From Seriola aureovittata (taxonomy: Eukaryota > Chordata > Actinopteri > Carangiformes > Carangidae): 64,000 bases of DNA. The notes below the pieces were generated by a model. The model worked only from the letters and a program-made list of their open reading frames with translations, had not been told where the DNA came from and did not search any database. Below are positions 13,301-24,405 of the stretch, one piece after another; the stretch's first letter is position 1, and each line of letters starts with the position of its first letter. The position numbers and the translations under genes were made by a program. Location of the stretch: NCBI RefSeq assembly GCF_021018895.1, contig NC_079375.1, positions 16,985,992 to 17,049,991 of the forward strand, in the 5' to 3' direction.

Positions 13301-16300
13301 TATAGTGAAGCATAAAAACGTCATAGTATAGTAAGGCATAAAAACATCAAAACCTTCATAGTATAGTAAGGCATAAAAAGTCATAATATAGTAAGGCATA
13401 AAATGTCATAAAAAAGTCATAGTATAGTAAGGCATAAAAACATCAGAAAACGCAATAGTATAGTAAGGCATAAAGAGACATAAAAACCTCATAGTATATA
13501 AAAGCATGAAAACGTCATTGTATAGTAATTCATAAAATGTCATAAAAACATCATAATATAGTAAGTCATAAAAACTCATAATATAGTAAGGCATAAAAAC
13601 GTCATAGTATAGTAAGGCATAAAATGTCATAAAAACGTCATAGTATAGCAAGTCATAAAAACGTCAAAAACGTCATAGTATATAAAGGCATGAAAACGTC
13701 ATAGTAGAGTAAGGCATAAAAACATCAAAAACGTCCTAGTATAATAAGGCATAGAAAATCATAATATAGTAAGGCATAAAATGTAATAAAAAAAGTCATA
13801 GTATAGTAAGGCATAAAAACATCAAAAAATGTAATGCATAGTAAGGCATAAAAACGTCATAGTATAGTAAGATATAACATGTCATAAAAACGTCATAGTA
13901 TAGTAAGGCATAACATGTCATAAAAACATCATAGTATAGTAAGGCAAAAAAAGACATAAAAAGTCATAATATAGTAAGGCATAAAAAGTCATAGTATAGT
14001 AAGGCATAAAAAGTCATAAAAAAAGTCATAGTATAGTAAGATATAACATGTCATAAAAACGTCATAGTATAGTAAGGCATAACATGTCATAAAAACATCA
14101 TAGTATAGTAAGGCATTAAAAGACATAAAAACATCATAGTAGGGCATAAAATGTCATTAAAACGTCATAGTATAGTAAGGCATAAAAACATCAAAAACAT
14201 CATAGTATAGTAAGGCATAACATGGTCATAAAAATGTCAAAAACGTTATAGTATATAAACGCATGAAAACGTCATAGTAGAGTAATGCATAAAAACATCA
14301 AAAACGTCCTAGTATAATAAGGCATAGAAAATCATAATATAGTAAGGCATAAAATGTAATAAAAAAGTCATAGCATAGTAAGGCATAAAAAGACATAAAA
14401 ATGACATAGTATAGTAAGGCAAAACGTCATAGTATAGTAAGATATAACATGTCATAAAAACGTCACATAACATGTCATAAAAATATCATAGTATAGTAAG
14501 GCAAAAAAAGACATAAAAAGTCATAATATAGTGAAGCATAAAAACGTCATAGTATAGTAAGACATAACATGTCATAAAAACGTCTAAGTATAGTAAGTCA
14601 TAAAAACGTCGAAAACGTCATAGTATGATAAGGCATAAAAAGTCATAGTATAGTAAGGCATAAAATTTCATAAAAACGTCATAGTATAGTAAGGCATTAA
14701 AAGTCATAGAAACGTCATAATAAGGCATAAAATGTCATAAAAACGTCATAGTATAGTAAGGCATAAAAAGTCATAATGTAGTAAGGCATAAAAAGTCATA
14801 ATATAGTAAGGCACAAAAACGTCATAGCATAGTAAGGCATAAAAAGACATAAAAATGTCATAGTATAGTAAGGCATAAAAACATCAAAAAAGTCATCATA
14901 TAGTAAGGCATAAAATGTCATAAAAACATCCTAGTATAGTAAGGCAAAAAAAGACCTAAAAAGTCATAATATAGTGAAGCATAAAAACGTCATAGTATAG
15001 TTAGGCATAAAAACATCAAAAACGTCATAGTATAGTAAGGCATAAAAACATCAAAAACGTCATAGTATAGTAGGCATAAAAAGTCATAATATAGTAAGGC
15101 ATAAAAATGTCATAGTATAGTAAGGCATAAAATGTCATAGTATAGTAAGGCATAAAAACGTCAAAAAAGTCATCATATAGTAAGGCATAAAATGTCATAA
15201 AAACATCCTAGTATAGTAAGGCAAAAAAACATCAAAAAACATAATAGCATAGTGAGTCATAAAAAGACATAAAAAAGTCATAGTATAGTAAGGCATAAAA
15301 TTTCATAAAAACTTCATATTATAGTAAGGCATTAAAAGTCATAGAAACATCATAATAAGGCATAAAATGTCATAAAAACGTCATAGTATAGTAAGGCATA
15401 AAAAGTCATAATGTAGTAAGGCATAAAAAGTCATAATATAGTAAGGCACAAAAACGTCATAGCATAGTAAGGCATAAAAAGACATAAAAATGTCATAGTA
15501 TAGTAAGGCATAAAAACGTAAAAAAAGTCATCATATAGTAAGGCATAAAATGTCATAAAAACATCCTAGTATAGTAAGGCAAAAAAAGACATAAAAAGTC
15601 ATAATATAGTGAAGCATAAAAACGTCATAGTATAGTAAGGCATAAAAACATCAAAAACGTCATAGTATAGTAGGCATAAAAAGTCATAATATAGTAAGGC
15701 ATAAAAATGTCATAGTAAAGTAAGGCATAAAATGTCATAGTATAGTAAGGCATAAAAATGTCATAGTATAGTAAGGCATAAAAATGTCATAGTATAGTAA
15801 GGCATAAAATGTCATAAAAACATCATAGTATAGTAAGGCATAAAAACATCAAAAACGTCATAGTATAGTAGGCATAAAAACTCATAATATAGTAAGGCAT
15901 AAAAATGTCATAGTATAGTAAGGCATAAAATGTCATAGTATAGTAAGGCATAAAAACGTCAAAAAAGTCATCATATAGTAAGGCATAAAATGTCATAAAA
16001 ACATCCTAGTATAGTAAGGCAAAAAAAGACATAAAAAGTCATAATATAGTGAAGCATAAAAACGTCATAGTATAGTAAGGCATAAAAACATCAAAAACGT
16101 CATAGTATAGTAGGCATAAAAAGTCATAATATAGTAAGGCATAAAAATGTCATAGTAAAGTAAGGCATAAAATGTCATAGTATAGTAAGGCATAAAAATG
16201 TCATAGTATAGTAAGGCATAAAATGTCATAAAAACATCATAGTATAGTAAGGCATAAAAACATCAAAAACATCATAGTATAGTAGGCATAAAAACTCATA

Positions 16301-16747
16301 ATATAGTAAGGCATAAAAATGTCATGGTATAGTAAGGCATAAAATGTCATAGTATAGTAAGGTATAAAATGTCATAAAAACGTCAAAGTATAGTAAGGCA
16401 TAAAAAGACATAAAAAGTCATGATATAGTGAAGCATAAAAACGTCATGGTAATGTAAGTCATTATAACATCAAAAACGTCATAATATAGTAAGGCATAAA
16501 ATGTCATAAAAACATTATAGTATAGCAAGGCAAAACATGTCATCATATGATAATTAAGCATAAAACTGTCATAGTATATCAAGACATATAATTGTCCAAA
16601 AGCGTCACAGTATAATAAGGCACAAAATTGTCATTAAAATGTCATAATATAGTTAGGCATAAAAATGTCAAAAAACGTCATAGTATGTTAAGTATATAAA
16701 AGTCATAGTATAGTGAGGCATAAAATGCCACAGTATAGTATATTTCT

Positions 16748-16946
16748 CAAATGTATATTAACAGATTACACATTTATGTACAGATTGTTTATCTGTTCAC
16801 ACAAATAATATTGAAACAAATCTACCTCCACACCAGAAGTGACACAGGAAATTGATAGCTTAAAAAAAAAAAAAGTGCTAGATCAATTAAAAATTAATAA
16901 AAAAAAAAACCAAAATGTAATATAATATAATATAGTTCAATTCTGT

Positions 16947-16984
<38 letters not shown>

Positions 16985-17372
16985 CCACCTGTATTTTTTT
17001 ATTCAGTCATTTGCTTTCTGTTTGGAACTCAATAACCACCTTCTTATGCATCAGGGCTCAAAAGATAATACATTATACATTTTTCAGTGTTTATTTTTTT
17101 CTTCATATATTTCTTTATTAATTTATTTTTTCAATCATTTATATAAATATTTGCATCTGCAGTGATGTCCTTACATTTATTTCTATATTTATTCATTTTC
17201 ATATTAATATACTTTGTTAGTTTATATAGGCTATTTATCTCCAATTTGTGCAGTTTCTACAGTGTAATTCCAATACCAAACATACCTCACAAACATAAAG
17301 CACAGACATCATTCAGGACCATGAAAACCAATGAAATAAGACACAAGCATCAATCTGTAGTTAACATCCAGT
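16748..17372. other. AT-rich spacer between array and slc25a42 3' end
   Basis: Very AT-rich DNA with poly-A tracts and an AT dinucleotide run. The small open frames at 16980-17389 have no recognisable similarity. I see no gene. Confidence 0.6.
16950..16981. repeat. (AT)n microsatellite
   Basis: About 15 uninterrupted AT units. Confidence 0.95.
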
Positions 17373-17378
17373 TTTATT
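17373..17378 (-). terminator. Candidate distal polyadenylation signal of slc25a42
   Basis: TTTATT on the plus strand reads AATAAA on the minus strand. If used, the slc25a42 3'UTR would be about 3.9 kb. Other minus-strand AATAAA copies lie nearer the stop (for example around 19330), so the true end is uncertain. Confidence 0.35.
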
Positions 17379-20300
17379 TGAGAATTTAATATTTCAAAAC
17401 TTTGCAACAGATACACAATCAACACTACAGACTGGACACAGGGTGTGGTATTAGTAGGTACGTTTACATTCAGTTGGCACAAATCACTAGGATTTACAAA
17501 ACAGCCATCATATCACTGATGCACATAAACAAAAACATATAAGATGATCTGTTGTAACATGCATATACAGTAGCATTGTATGTCTGCACGTCTGTGTAGG
17601 ATCACCCACAAACAGGGTTAAAGCAATTCAATTTGCTTTCATTAGAGGAAATAAAATCACAACTTTTACCAGTTTGTTGTTGTAGTGTGTCAGTATTCCT
17701 TGTCAGGTTCACAACAAAACTCATATTTTTATTTTGAAACAAATACAAAAGAAAACTTTTTGGCATGCAATGATTGTCTAGGAGTTTGTCCAGGTTCATT
17801 AGACTCTCCCTATTATGGTATATTTCATCACGTTTTCCAATCTCTTTTGATCTATAGGTCCTTCAATTGGGAGATAATAACATTGCAATGCTCTTTATGT
17901 TATTCTAATTGAAATAAGGCTACAAACAGCCATTAAATGTACTTTTAAATCATCCTACCTCCAAATCAGTCCCTTATGTGTTGGAATGGATTGATCGAGT
18001 TTGCTAGAGAGCCAAAGAGTCATGTATCTCACCCTAGACAGCAATATCCTGCAAGGCAGTTTGTAAGTTTTACAAAATTCACATATAAAAACTTCACCTG
18101 AAGTAATACATTCAGTCACAGAGGTCTAACAATCCCCAAACTTCAAACCACCCGCTGCTCCTTAAATATTTGTAACTTCAAGACCAAAGCAAGGCTAGAA
18201 AATGGAAGCGACCTTCAGAAAGGTTAGTAGAAGTAGCTCAGTCATAGTAAACACATTACTATTCCTTGTTAGGCACTTAAGAGTCAGTAACTGCCTTTGA
18301 CTCAGCTTTCTGTTACTGTGTACTTTCAACCAAGAAGCACTCTTGCAAATGTCAGCTCAGAACATGTGCACAATTCAAACTGTCATTGATCCAAACTTAG
18401 TTAAACATACTTCCCTCCTGCTACCTAAGGTAAGGGGTAAAGATAACTAATTGACTAAACTTGCATCTACTGCTCTGTTAACCCAAGTGCATCAAAGTTT
18501 TCCACTGTTTGCTGATGTGAATACAGTCTGCTTAGGTTCGGGTGTGTCACCTGAACGCTACATTTCTCCTGATTCCCTGGACAATTAGGAAAACAATCAC
18601 AACATCCATGAACAGACAGATGAGAGGCAGATGAAATGATGGTCAGACAGGGGGGTTAAAGGAGGGTTGTAAGTTTAAAGGATGGGGGGTGGGGGGGGGG
18701 TGTAAGAGTGGAGTAAACTACTGAATAAAGATGGGTACCAAATTTCAAAATGTCCTGTTACTGACCACAACGTGTCCCTAGCAGCGAGTATCGAAAACTG
18801 TCAAATACTAAAAGTACCAAAGTACCAAATACCAAACAAAAATCAAAGAAGAGTCATTCTGGTATCCGTGCTGAAATCCAGGTATTGTTTCAACATTAGT
18901 ACCGAAAAATACTCAGCCCTGCTCAATGAGCCAATAAATGAGTTGGTTAATGGACAAAATCAATTCAAATTCTAATAGGTTACTGAACTTTTAAACAGTG
19001 AAAACACACAATATTTGCTGATTAAAGATTCGCAAATGCAAAGGGTTGCTTTTTCTCTTTCATAACATGAAAATAATCATATTTTTGGGCGTTTGTATGC
19101 TGGTCAGAAGACTTAAGCAATGTTAAGGCATCACTCTGGGCTTTAGTCACTGTTATGGGCATTTGTCTGGTGATTATTCAAATAATTTCAAGATTAATCA
19201 ATAATAAAAAAAATAATCATTTGTGCAGCCCCAGTAGATTCTTAAACAATCGTGTATGAATCATGCATTAAAAAATACAAAACACTATTGAGTTTCAGTT
19301 TAAATCATCACACTTGTTTGTTTCCTGCTTTTATTCTGGTGAAGGAGACACTTCCTGCCCTCTGCTCCACTTGGCTCTGCATCCTCGGTATTTATGGTCT
19401 AAGTATAGAAACAGTATGTATGGTATGTATGGTCTAAGTATACAAACTATTGACACTCCTCAATGGCCGCAAGCCTGCATCAGCACTGTTGAAACTGTTG
19501 CACATATGGTCAAATAAAAACTGAGCACAAAGTCCCATTTTTGACAATACTCCACATAACACATTGATATGTGAGAATTTCATGAACTATTGATTACATG
19601 CTGAGGTAAAGTACAATACTGAGAATGCTAAAATGAACTCAATGCTGCCTGTAACAGAGAAGTCAACTGATCACTTCACTAGGTGTGTGCACATTTCCAG
19701 TCAAGTTAGTCCATTAGTAAATACTAATAAAGATCTTCATTCTGAGTCCACCCCAACCAGAAGTTTGTAAATTATTTCAATGACCTGTCAAAATTAAAAC
19801 TAGTGTCTTGCCAGGTTTTAAAGAAAACAGGCATGAATGGCAGCAAAATCGCCAAGAGACAGATCCTGCAGCTGCCACACTGACAGCACATGGAAGACAA
19901 CATTTGTATAGTGTGTATGGGACTCTGTGTTTTCATTACCAGTGACACATACATGAGGGTGACAATATTAGAAACACCTGTCAATATATTGTAATCCAAA
20001 ACAATATCATTAAAAATGCCATAGATTTAAAGCAACACTTCTCACACACACAGTGTCAATGACAATGGGGCATTGTAAACTTTACAAAGTTAATACTCAC
20101 TGCAGGGCTGTTGTATTGGATTGCATTAGACTGTACAGGTGTTCCTTCTAAACTGTTAAATCAGTGTCTATGATCACACATTTGGAAAAATTACCTATCA
20201 AAGTGTTTGATGTGCATTACTTGACACTGCATGTCAGTATGAGGTTAAACTGTAGGTGAGATTTTCAGCTGGTATTTTTTAAATCTGTCTAGTCACCTGT

Positions 20301-21232
20301 ATTGATACATCAGACAACAGATTTGACTATCAAAATTTACAATATTTTAAAAAGCCCATGATATGATTACAGTGAAAACAAACATAAAATAATATGGGCA
20401 CTCTTAAAACTTTATATCTGTTGGCACTGGCATAAAATATAGATCATCTGTCTGCTGTCAGCACAATAGCTTAATTCCAAATAACAGTCTGTGAATTCAA
20501 TGTTCAGGAGCTCCACTTAAAAATACTGGACTCAAAGAGATTTCGATATTTTCAACTCAAACAAAAACTATTCAGTGGCAGTAAAGATGCTGTTACCTCT
20601 GTGCTGGGCAAGATTGTTTATAACACCACTAACACCATATAATCTGCAGCTATCTCACATCCTAACCTTTGGTATAATTCCTTAAACAAACTCATTCACA
20701 TCAAAACAAATCTCAAGGGGGCATACTTTACTCTGATCAAATCAAATGCATCTTAAAAGTCCATAATAGATGAGTGGCATCCTGCATTGCATTTGAAGGT
20801 GTCAGTTTTAAGCAGTAACACAAGGCAGTTGAGAGATGTCAGTGTGTGTGAACCTCTGAACTCTTTGATTGATAAATACACTCACAGGCCTGGTCCACCA
20901 GGGCAGGAGCAATATAATCTATGTGTACACACATAGGCTACACACATAAAACCACTGAGCATATTGCACTTAGATGTACATGACAACAGCGTGTAGAGGT
21001 ACACGTTACCACCTTACACCCTACTTTGTACCTACAGGGACTGTACATCCCTTGTTGCACACAGATAAAGCGAGAGAATACATTAATATTACCCACGCAT
21101 CCTGAGCCAGTGTGCGTTTGCTTCTGTCCAGCGATACACACTCTTCACTCTCTATCACTTTTCCCTCCTTGTTTCTCATAAGAGGGCTAATGGGGATCTT
21201 GTGATCTCCCCATTTTCCACTCTGAATAACTA
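17379..21232 (-). other. Probable slc25a42 3'UTR or downstream spacer
   Basis: 3.8 kb without a supported coding exon on either strand. It lies directly downstream of the slc25a42 stop and has no competing promoter or splice structure that I can see. It includes a G-rich run near 18684-18702 and a decayed hAT-like repeat near 18960-19232. Confidence 0.4.
18960..19232. mobile_element. Decayed hAT-like nonautonomous element
   Basis: The stretch ends in 'aataatcatttgtgcagccc' and contains the 'gatgg/gttatgggcatttgtctg' and 'gattaatcaataat' phrases of a very common fish repeat whose ends read 'gggctgcaactaac'. Its left boundary is not clear. It is a relative of the better preserved copy at 26497-26720. 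Family assignment is from memory. Confidence 0.4.
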
Positions 21233-24200
21233 TTATCGAGCTGTATAGCCCATCTGATGCAGCTTCCTCAGGAGGATCTGAGTAAGGTCAAAGGTGGTGA
21301 AGCTGATGCCCACCGCAATGGGCCCTTTAACCCAGTTCATACTGAGACCTTTGTAGAGTCCACGGATGACCCCCTCCTCAGACACGATATCCTTCATGGT
21401 GCCCAGGATGGTGCCGTACGTGTGACCTGTCACTCCTGCAGTCTGCATACGCCGCCGTACCACATCAAGAGGATAAGATGCTGATTGGCCAATGAGACCT
21501 GCACAGGCTCCAAAAGCCAGACGTTCATATGAGTAGGGCTGTGGGCGCCCACTGCGCTCTACATGGGAGAGGAGGATGTAAAGAGGTGCAACTCAGTGAA
21601 TAAATATTTCACATACACAGCATAAAGATTAGGTGTGAAAGAAAGGGGTTGTAGATAAATTACCTGCATGTAATTTCTTCAGTGTCTCATAGGTAAAGAA
21701 GCTGAGACCAGCATAGGGAATAACACCCAGCATGGTGGGAGTAAAACCTCGATACAATGTCTTCAGGCCCTCTTCTCGAGAGATCCGCACAAACACATGC
21801 AGAATGTTACTATACCTAAAACAGAGAAACAGAACACACACAAAAAAAAAATTTCAGCCGGATGATATATATTGGCAATATAAGAGAACTATCTTAATTT
21901 TGATGTGTTTATCTAAGCTGATATAACCTTACGAGTTACTCAAAATGAAATGAGAAAAACTTTGAGTTCAAACAGAGTTGAAAAATAGAACTAAGTGTCC
22001 TACACACTCAATTAGAATTTATACAGAAACTTCAAAAATGCGACTGTATAACAAGAAAAATACATCAAGTTGTATAATATACTCTATGCTACAATGCAAA
22101 CCTAACCAGTTAAATATAAAATAAAGTGAGTGATAAGAGCATTACTTCTTTTACAATAACTCCTGAGTTAAACAGTTTTTACAGCTTTCTACCTGGAAAT
22201 GATAATTATAGTGTTGGTGCCCATATCTAAAAAAAAAAATGAGCTCCCACAAGGAGCACATCAAATAAATTTGCCAATCTTTGGGAGAAATAACCATGGG
22301 AGATAAAGTATCAGAATTTCTTAGAATAAAAACGTGCGTATCGGTGAAGCCTTAAGCCAATTAGTTCAAATGTCGTCCAAGAGGTGGTTCCCAGCTGCTG
22401 CAGCCAGAGGAGAGCAACTGCAGCGCCTGACTAAGAAAACTGCAGCCGCTCCCACAAGCTTTAATGTCATGGGACATGGTGACATTCTGCAGAGCAAAGG
22501 ATGCACACAATTTCTAACCAACACACATCACATCAAGTCAGCACTGCAAAGCTTAATATTCACTGATTATGTATTTTAGCAGTTAGACATACTTACATTT
22601 CCTTTGGTGTTACGGCCATCCTGGCTCGCACCATGTCCAGAGGATAGGTCAGCATAGCTGCCGTGGTACCTGCCATAGATCCAGCCAGTAACCTTGGTAA
22701 TGGAGGCAGGGCTCTGAAACAACAGAGAAAAACAAATGTACATCAGTATTTAAGTTTATGAGACATGAAGAAAATCTTAGGTTGGGTGACAACATAAAAG
22801 TTCATAAATGTCTACCAGTACAAACTAACACTTACTTCCCCTGAAAGCCATAATAACCTCCCAGCAGCCTCTTGTACTGCTCATGCGCGCAGAACTGGAT
22901 GGCTGCGTATGGAATGACTCGCACCATTGTCGCAGAGTTCCCCCTCCACAGGCTGAAGAAGCCATCCTTCAGGTAGGTGCGGTAGATCAACCTGTAGGCC
23001 TCCTGTATTACAATGTACACACATACAATACATACTCATACTTAGTTTGAATTGATGATAATCTATTTTTGTCTTTAACTTGTTCCTCTGATATTCTTTG
23101 GAGGTCAGTCTGAAAACTAATGTTAATGCCTGTACAGTAAAGTGCATGACTCTAAGTGTATGCATGTTCTTTTTATCAGTAAATCAAACTTGAAATAAAA
23201 AACTACATCAACTGCAATGGATGTGAATTAACTTCTTGTATGTGAATAAGAAGCAGGTAATTTGTTTATGTTTTATCAAGCAAAATAAAAATGTACATGA
23301 AATGTAAAATGCTCTTTAAGAGAAACCCACCTTGGCAGAGAATCGTGCTGAAGACACTGAAAAACAGAACACATATACAGTATAAATGACAAGCGTACAG
23401 TGTTCTTTATCAGTCCACTTACTCTCATTTCAGAAAAACCACACACATTTTCTAGCATTCAGATTGTGCTAACAGTAGCAGTGTAGTTAAAATATAACAG
23501 AGTCAAGAAATAATTCTGTGTCATCAATTTGGGTGATTTGTAATCTTAAAAACTGTTTTATGTGAGCCGAGCACCCAACTTGCCTTGGAAGATGATTTTA
23601 GTCCTGTCCAATGGGGCGACAGCTGTCTTGGCCACAGCTCCCGCTAAAGCGCCCGAGAAGAGCGAGTTGAGGACAGAGCGAGTGTGCTTTAGGCCCTGCA
23701 CAGAGATGGAGGAATTGCATTTAACACCAACAGAGTGACTCCTGTAAAAACTGTGTCCTTACGTGAACAATATTGTGTTGGAAATGCTGTTGATCATTAA
23801 GCCAGAGTTACGTACAACTCACTGTCCAGCTCAAAAACCTCACAAATAGGAGCAGATGTCCTTAAATGAACCAAAGCCAAAGAGGAGGCCATGAAGCTAC
23901 TGAATTTAGTTCAGTTAATCTCTTGCACACACAATACAGCAGTGCAACTAGCAAAGGATACAAAGCATACATGGTTTAACAGCACAGCTGAAATTCCTTT
24001 AAATAGACAGCACACAGATAAAACACAGACACTGACTAGACACAAACTGGAACATCACAATGACTGCTCTGGTGTTCTTGGAGTTGTGTCTGTATAAGAT
24101 AAATGATTCAAATTCACAGATTAAAACTGAGCTGCAATACAAAAAAATTACATAAATTAACCCATGGACTTTATTATCAGGTGGATTTTCCTTGAAGTGT

Positions 24201-24324
24201 TGAAGGAAGGCTCATGTTTATAAAATGTCACCTCATAGCTCACTTCTGACTGACTGGAGGAAGGCAGCGGCAGCACTTCTCCCTGCGTGAGTGATGCTCG
24301 TTGTTCCTGGACTCCACTCCCCAT
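21233..24324 (-). CDS. slc25a42: SLC25A42 mitochondrial CoA / PAP carrier
   Basis: Inner mitochondrial membrane carrier. The human orthologue exchanges cytosolic coenzyme A for matrix adenine nucleotides such as adenosine 3',5'-diphosphate. Coding exons in transcript order: 24324-24244 (or to 24232), 23695-23584, 23356-23331 (26 nt), 23002-22836, 22713-22597, 21815-21664 and 21558-21233. The CDS is 981 nt (326 aa), or 330 aa with the alternative first donor; human is 318 aa. The three carrier repeats each show the P-x-[DE]-x-x-[KR] signature: PLDRTK, PLDMVR and PLDVVR. The run [20 protein letters not shown] is nearly the same as I recall for human. The start ATG (24324) follows a strong polypyrimidine acceptor (exon begins 24405). 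The intron after 23584 has a GC donor (CAAG|GCAAGT); using the nearby GT would shift the frame. Intact, with no stops. Confidence 0.96.
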
Positions 24325-24405
24325 CCCAGAGCACTACGCACAGCTGTCACTGAGCGTGCTCATGAATTCAACCACTGGAGGGGCAGCAACACCAGGCACT
24401 AAGAG
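24325..24405 (-). other. slc25a42: slc25a42 5'UTR part of first coding exon, with 9-codon uORF
   Basis: The exon begins after an acceptor of the form 'cttcttctctcctctgtag'. Within the leader an upstream ATG at 24363 opens a nine-codon frame (MSTLSDSCA) that ends in TAG at 24334, nine bases before the main start. A uORF ending this close to the start could dampen translation. Confidence 0.65.

Larger units (their letters stand above)
1329..16747. repeat. 15.4 kb AT-rich satellite/minisatellite array
   Basis: An essentially continuous tandem array. The core unit is about 26 bp: GTCATAGTATAGTAAGG followed by CATAAAAAC. In most places an extra block of 10-11 bp (GTCATAAAAAC or GTCAAAAAC) sits between cores, giving a unit of about 36 bp and roughly 400 units in all. 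The outer few hundred bases on each side (1329-1700 and 16530-16747) are visibly more diverged than the interior, as expected when arrays are homogenised centrally. The interior carries block duplications with offsets near 883, 2932, 635 and 440 bp. The CGTCA, TGTCA and CATCA variants of the unit look like a CpG and its deamination products. No gene or transposase is visible inside; long minus-strand frames reading MPYYTMTFYALLYYDVF-like peptides are by-products of a 36 bp (12 codon) period. Confidence 0.97.

Noticed and set aside
1329..16747. Array as a CRISPR, centromeric or telomeric repeat
   Set aside because: The units are contiguous without unique spacers, there is no CENP-B box-like motif, and no TTAGGG runs. 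The setting is a vertebrate chromosome with genes nearby.
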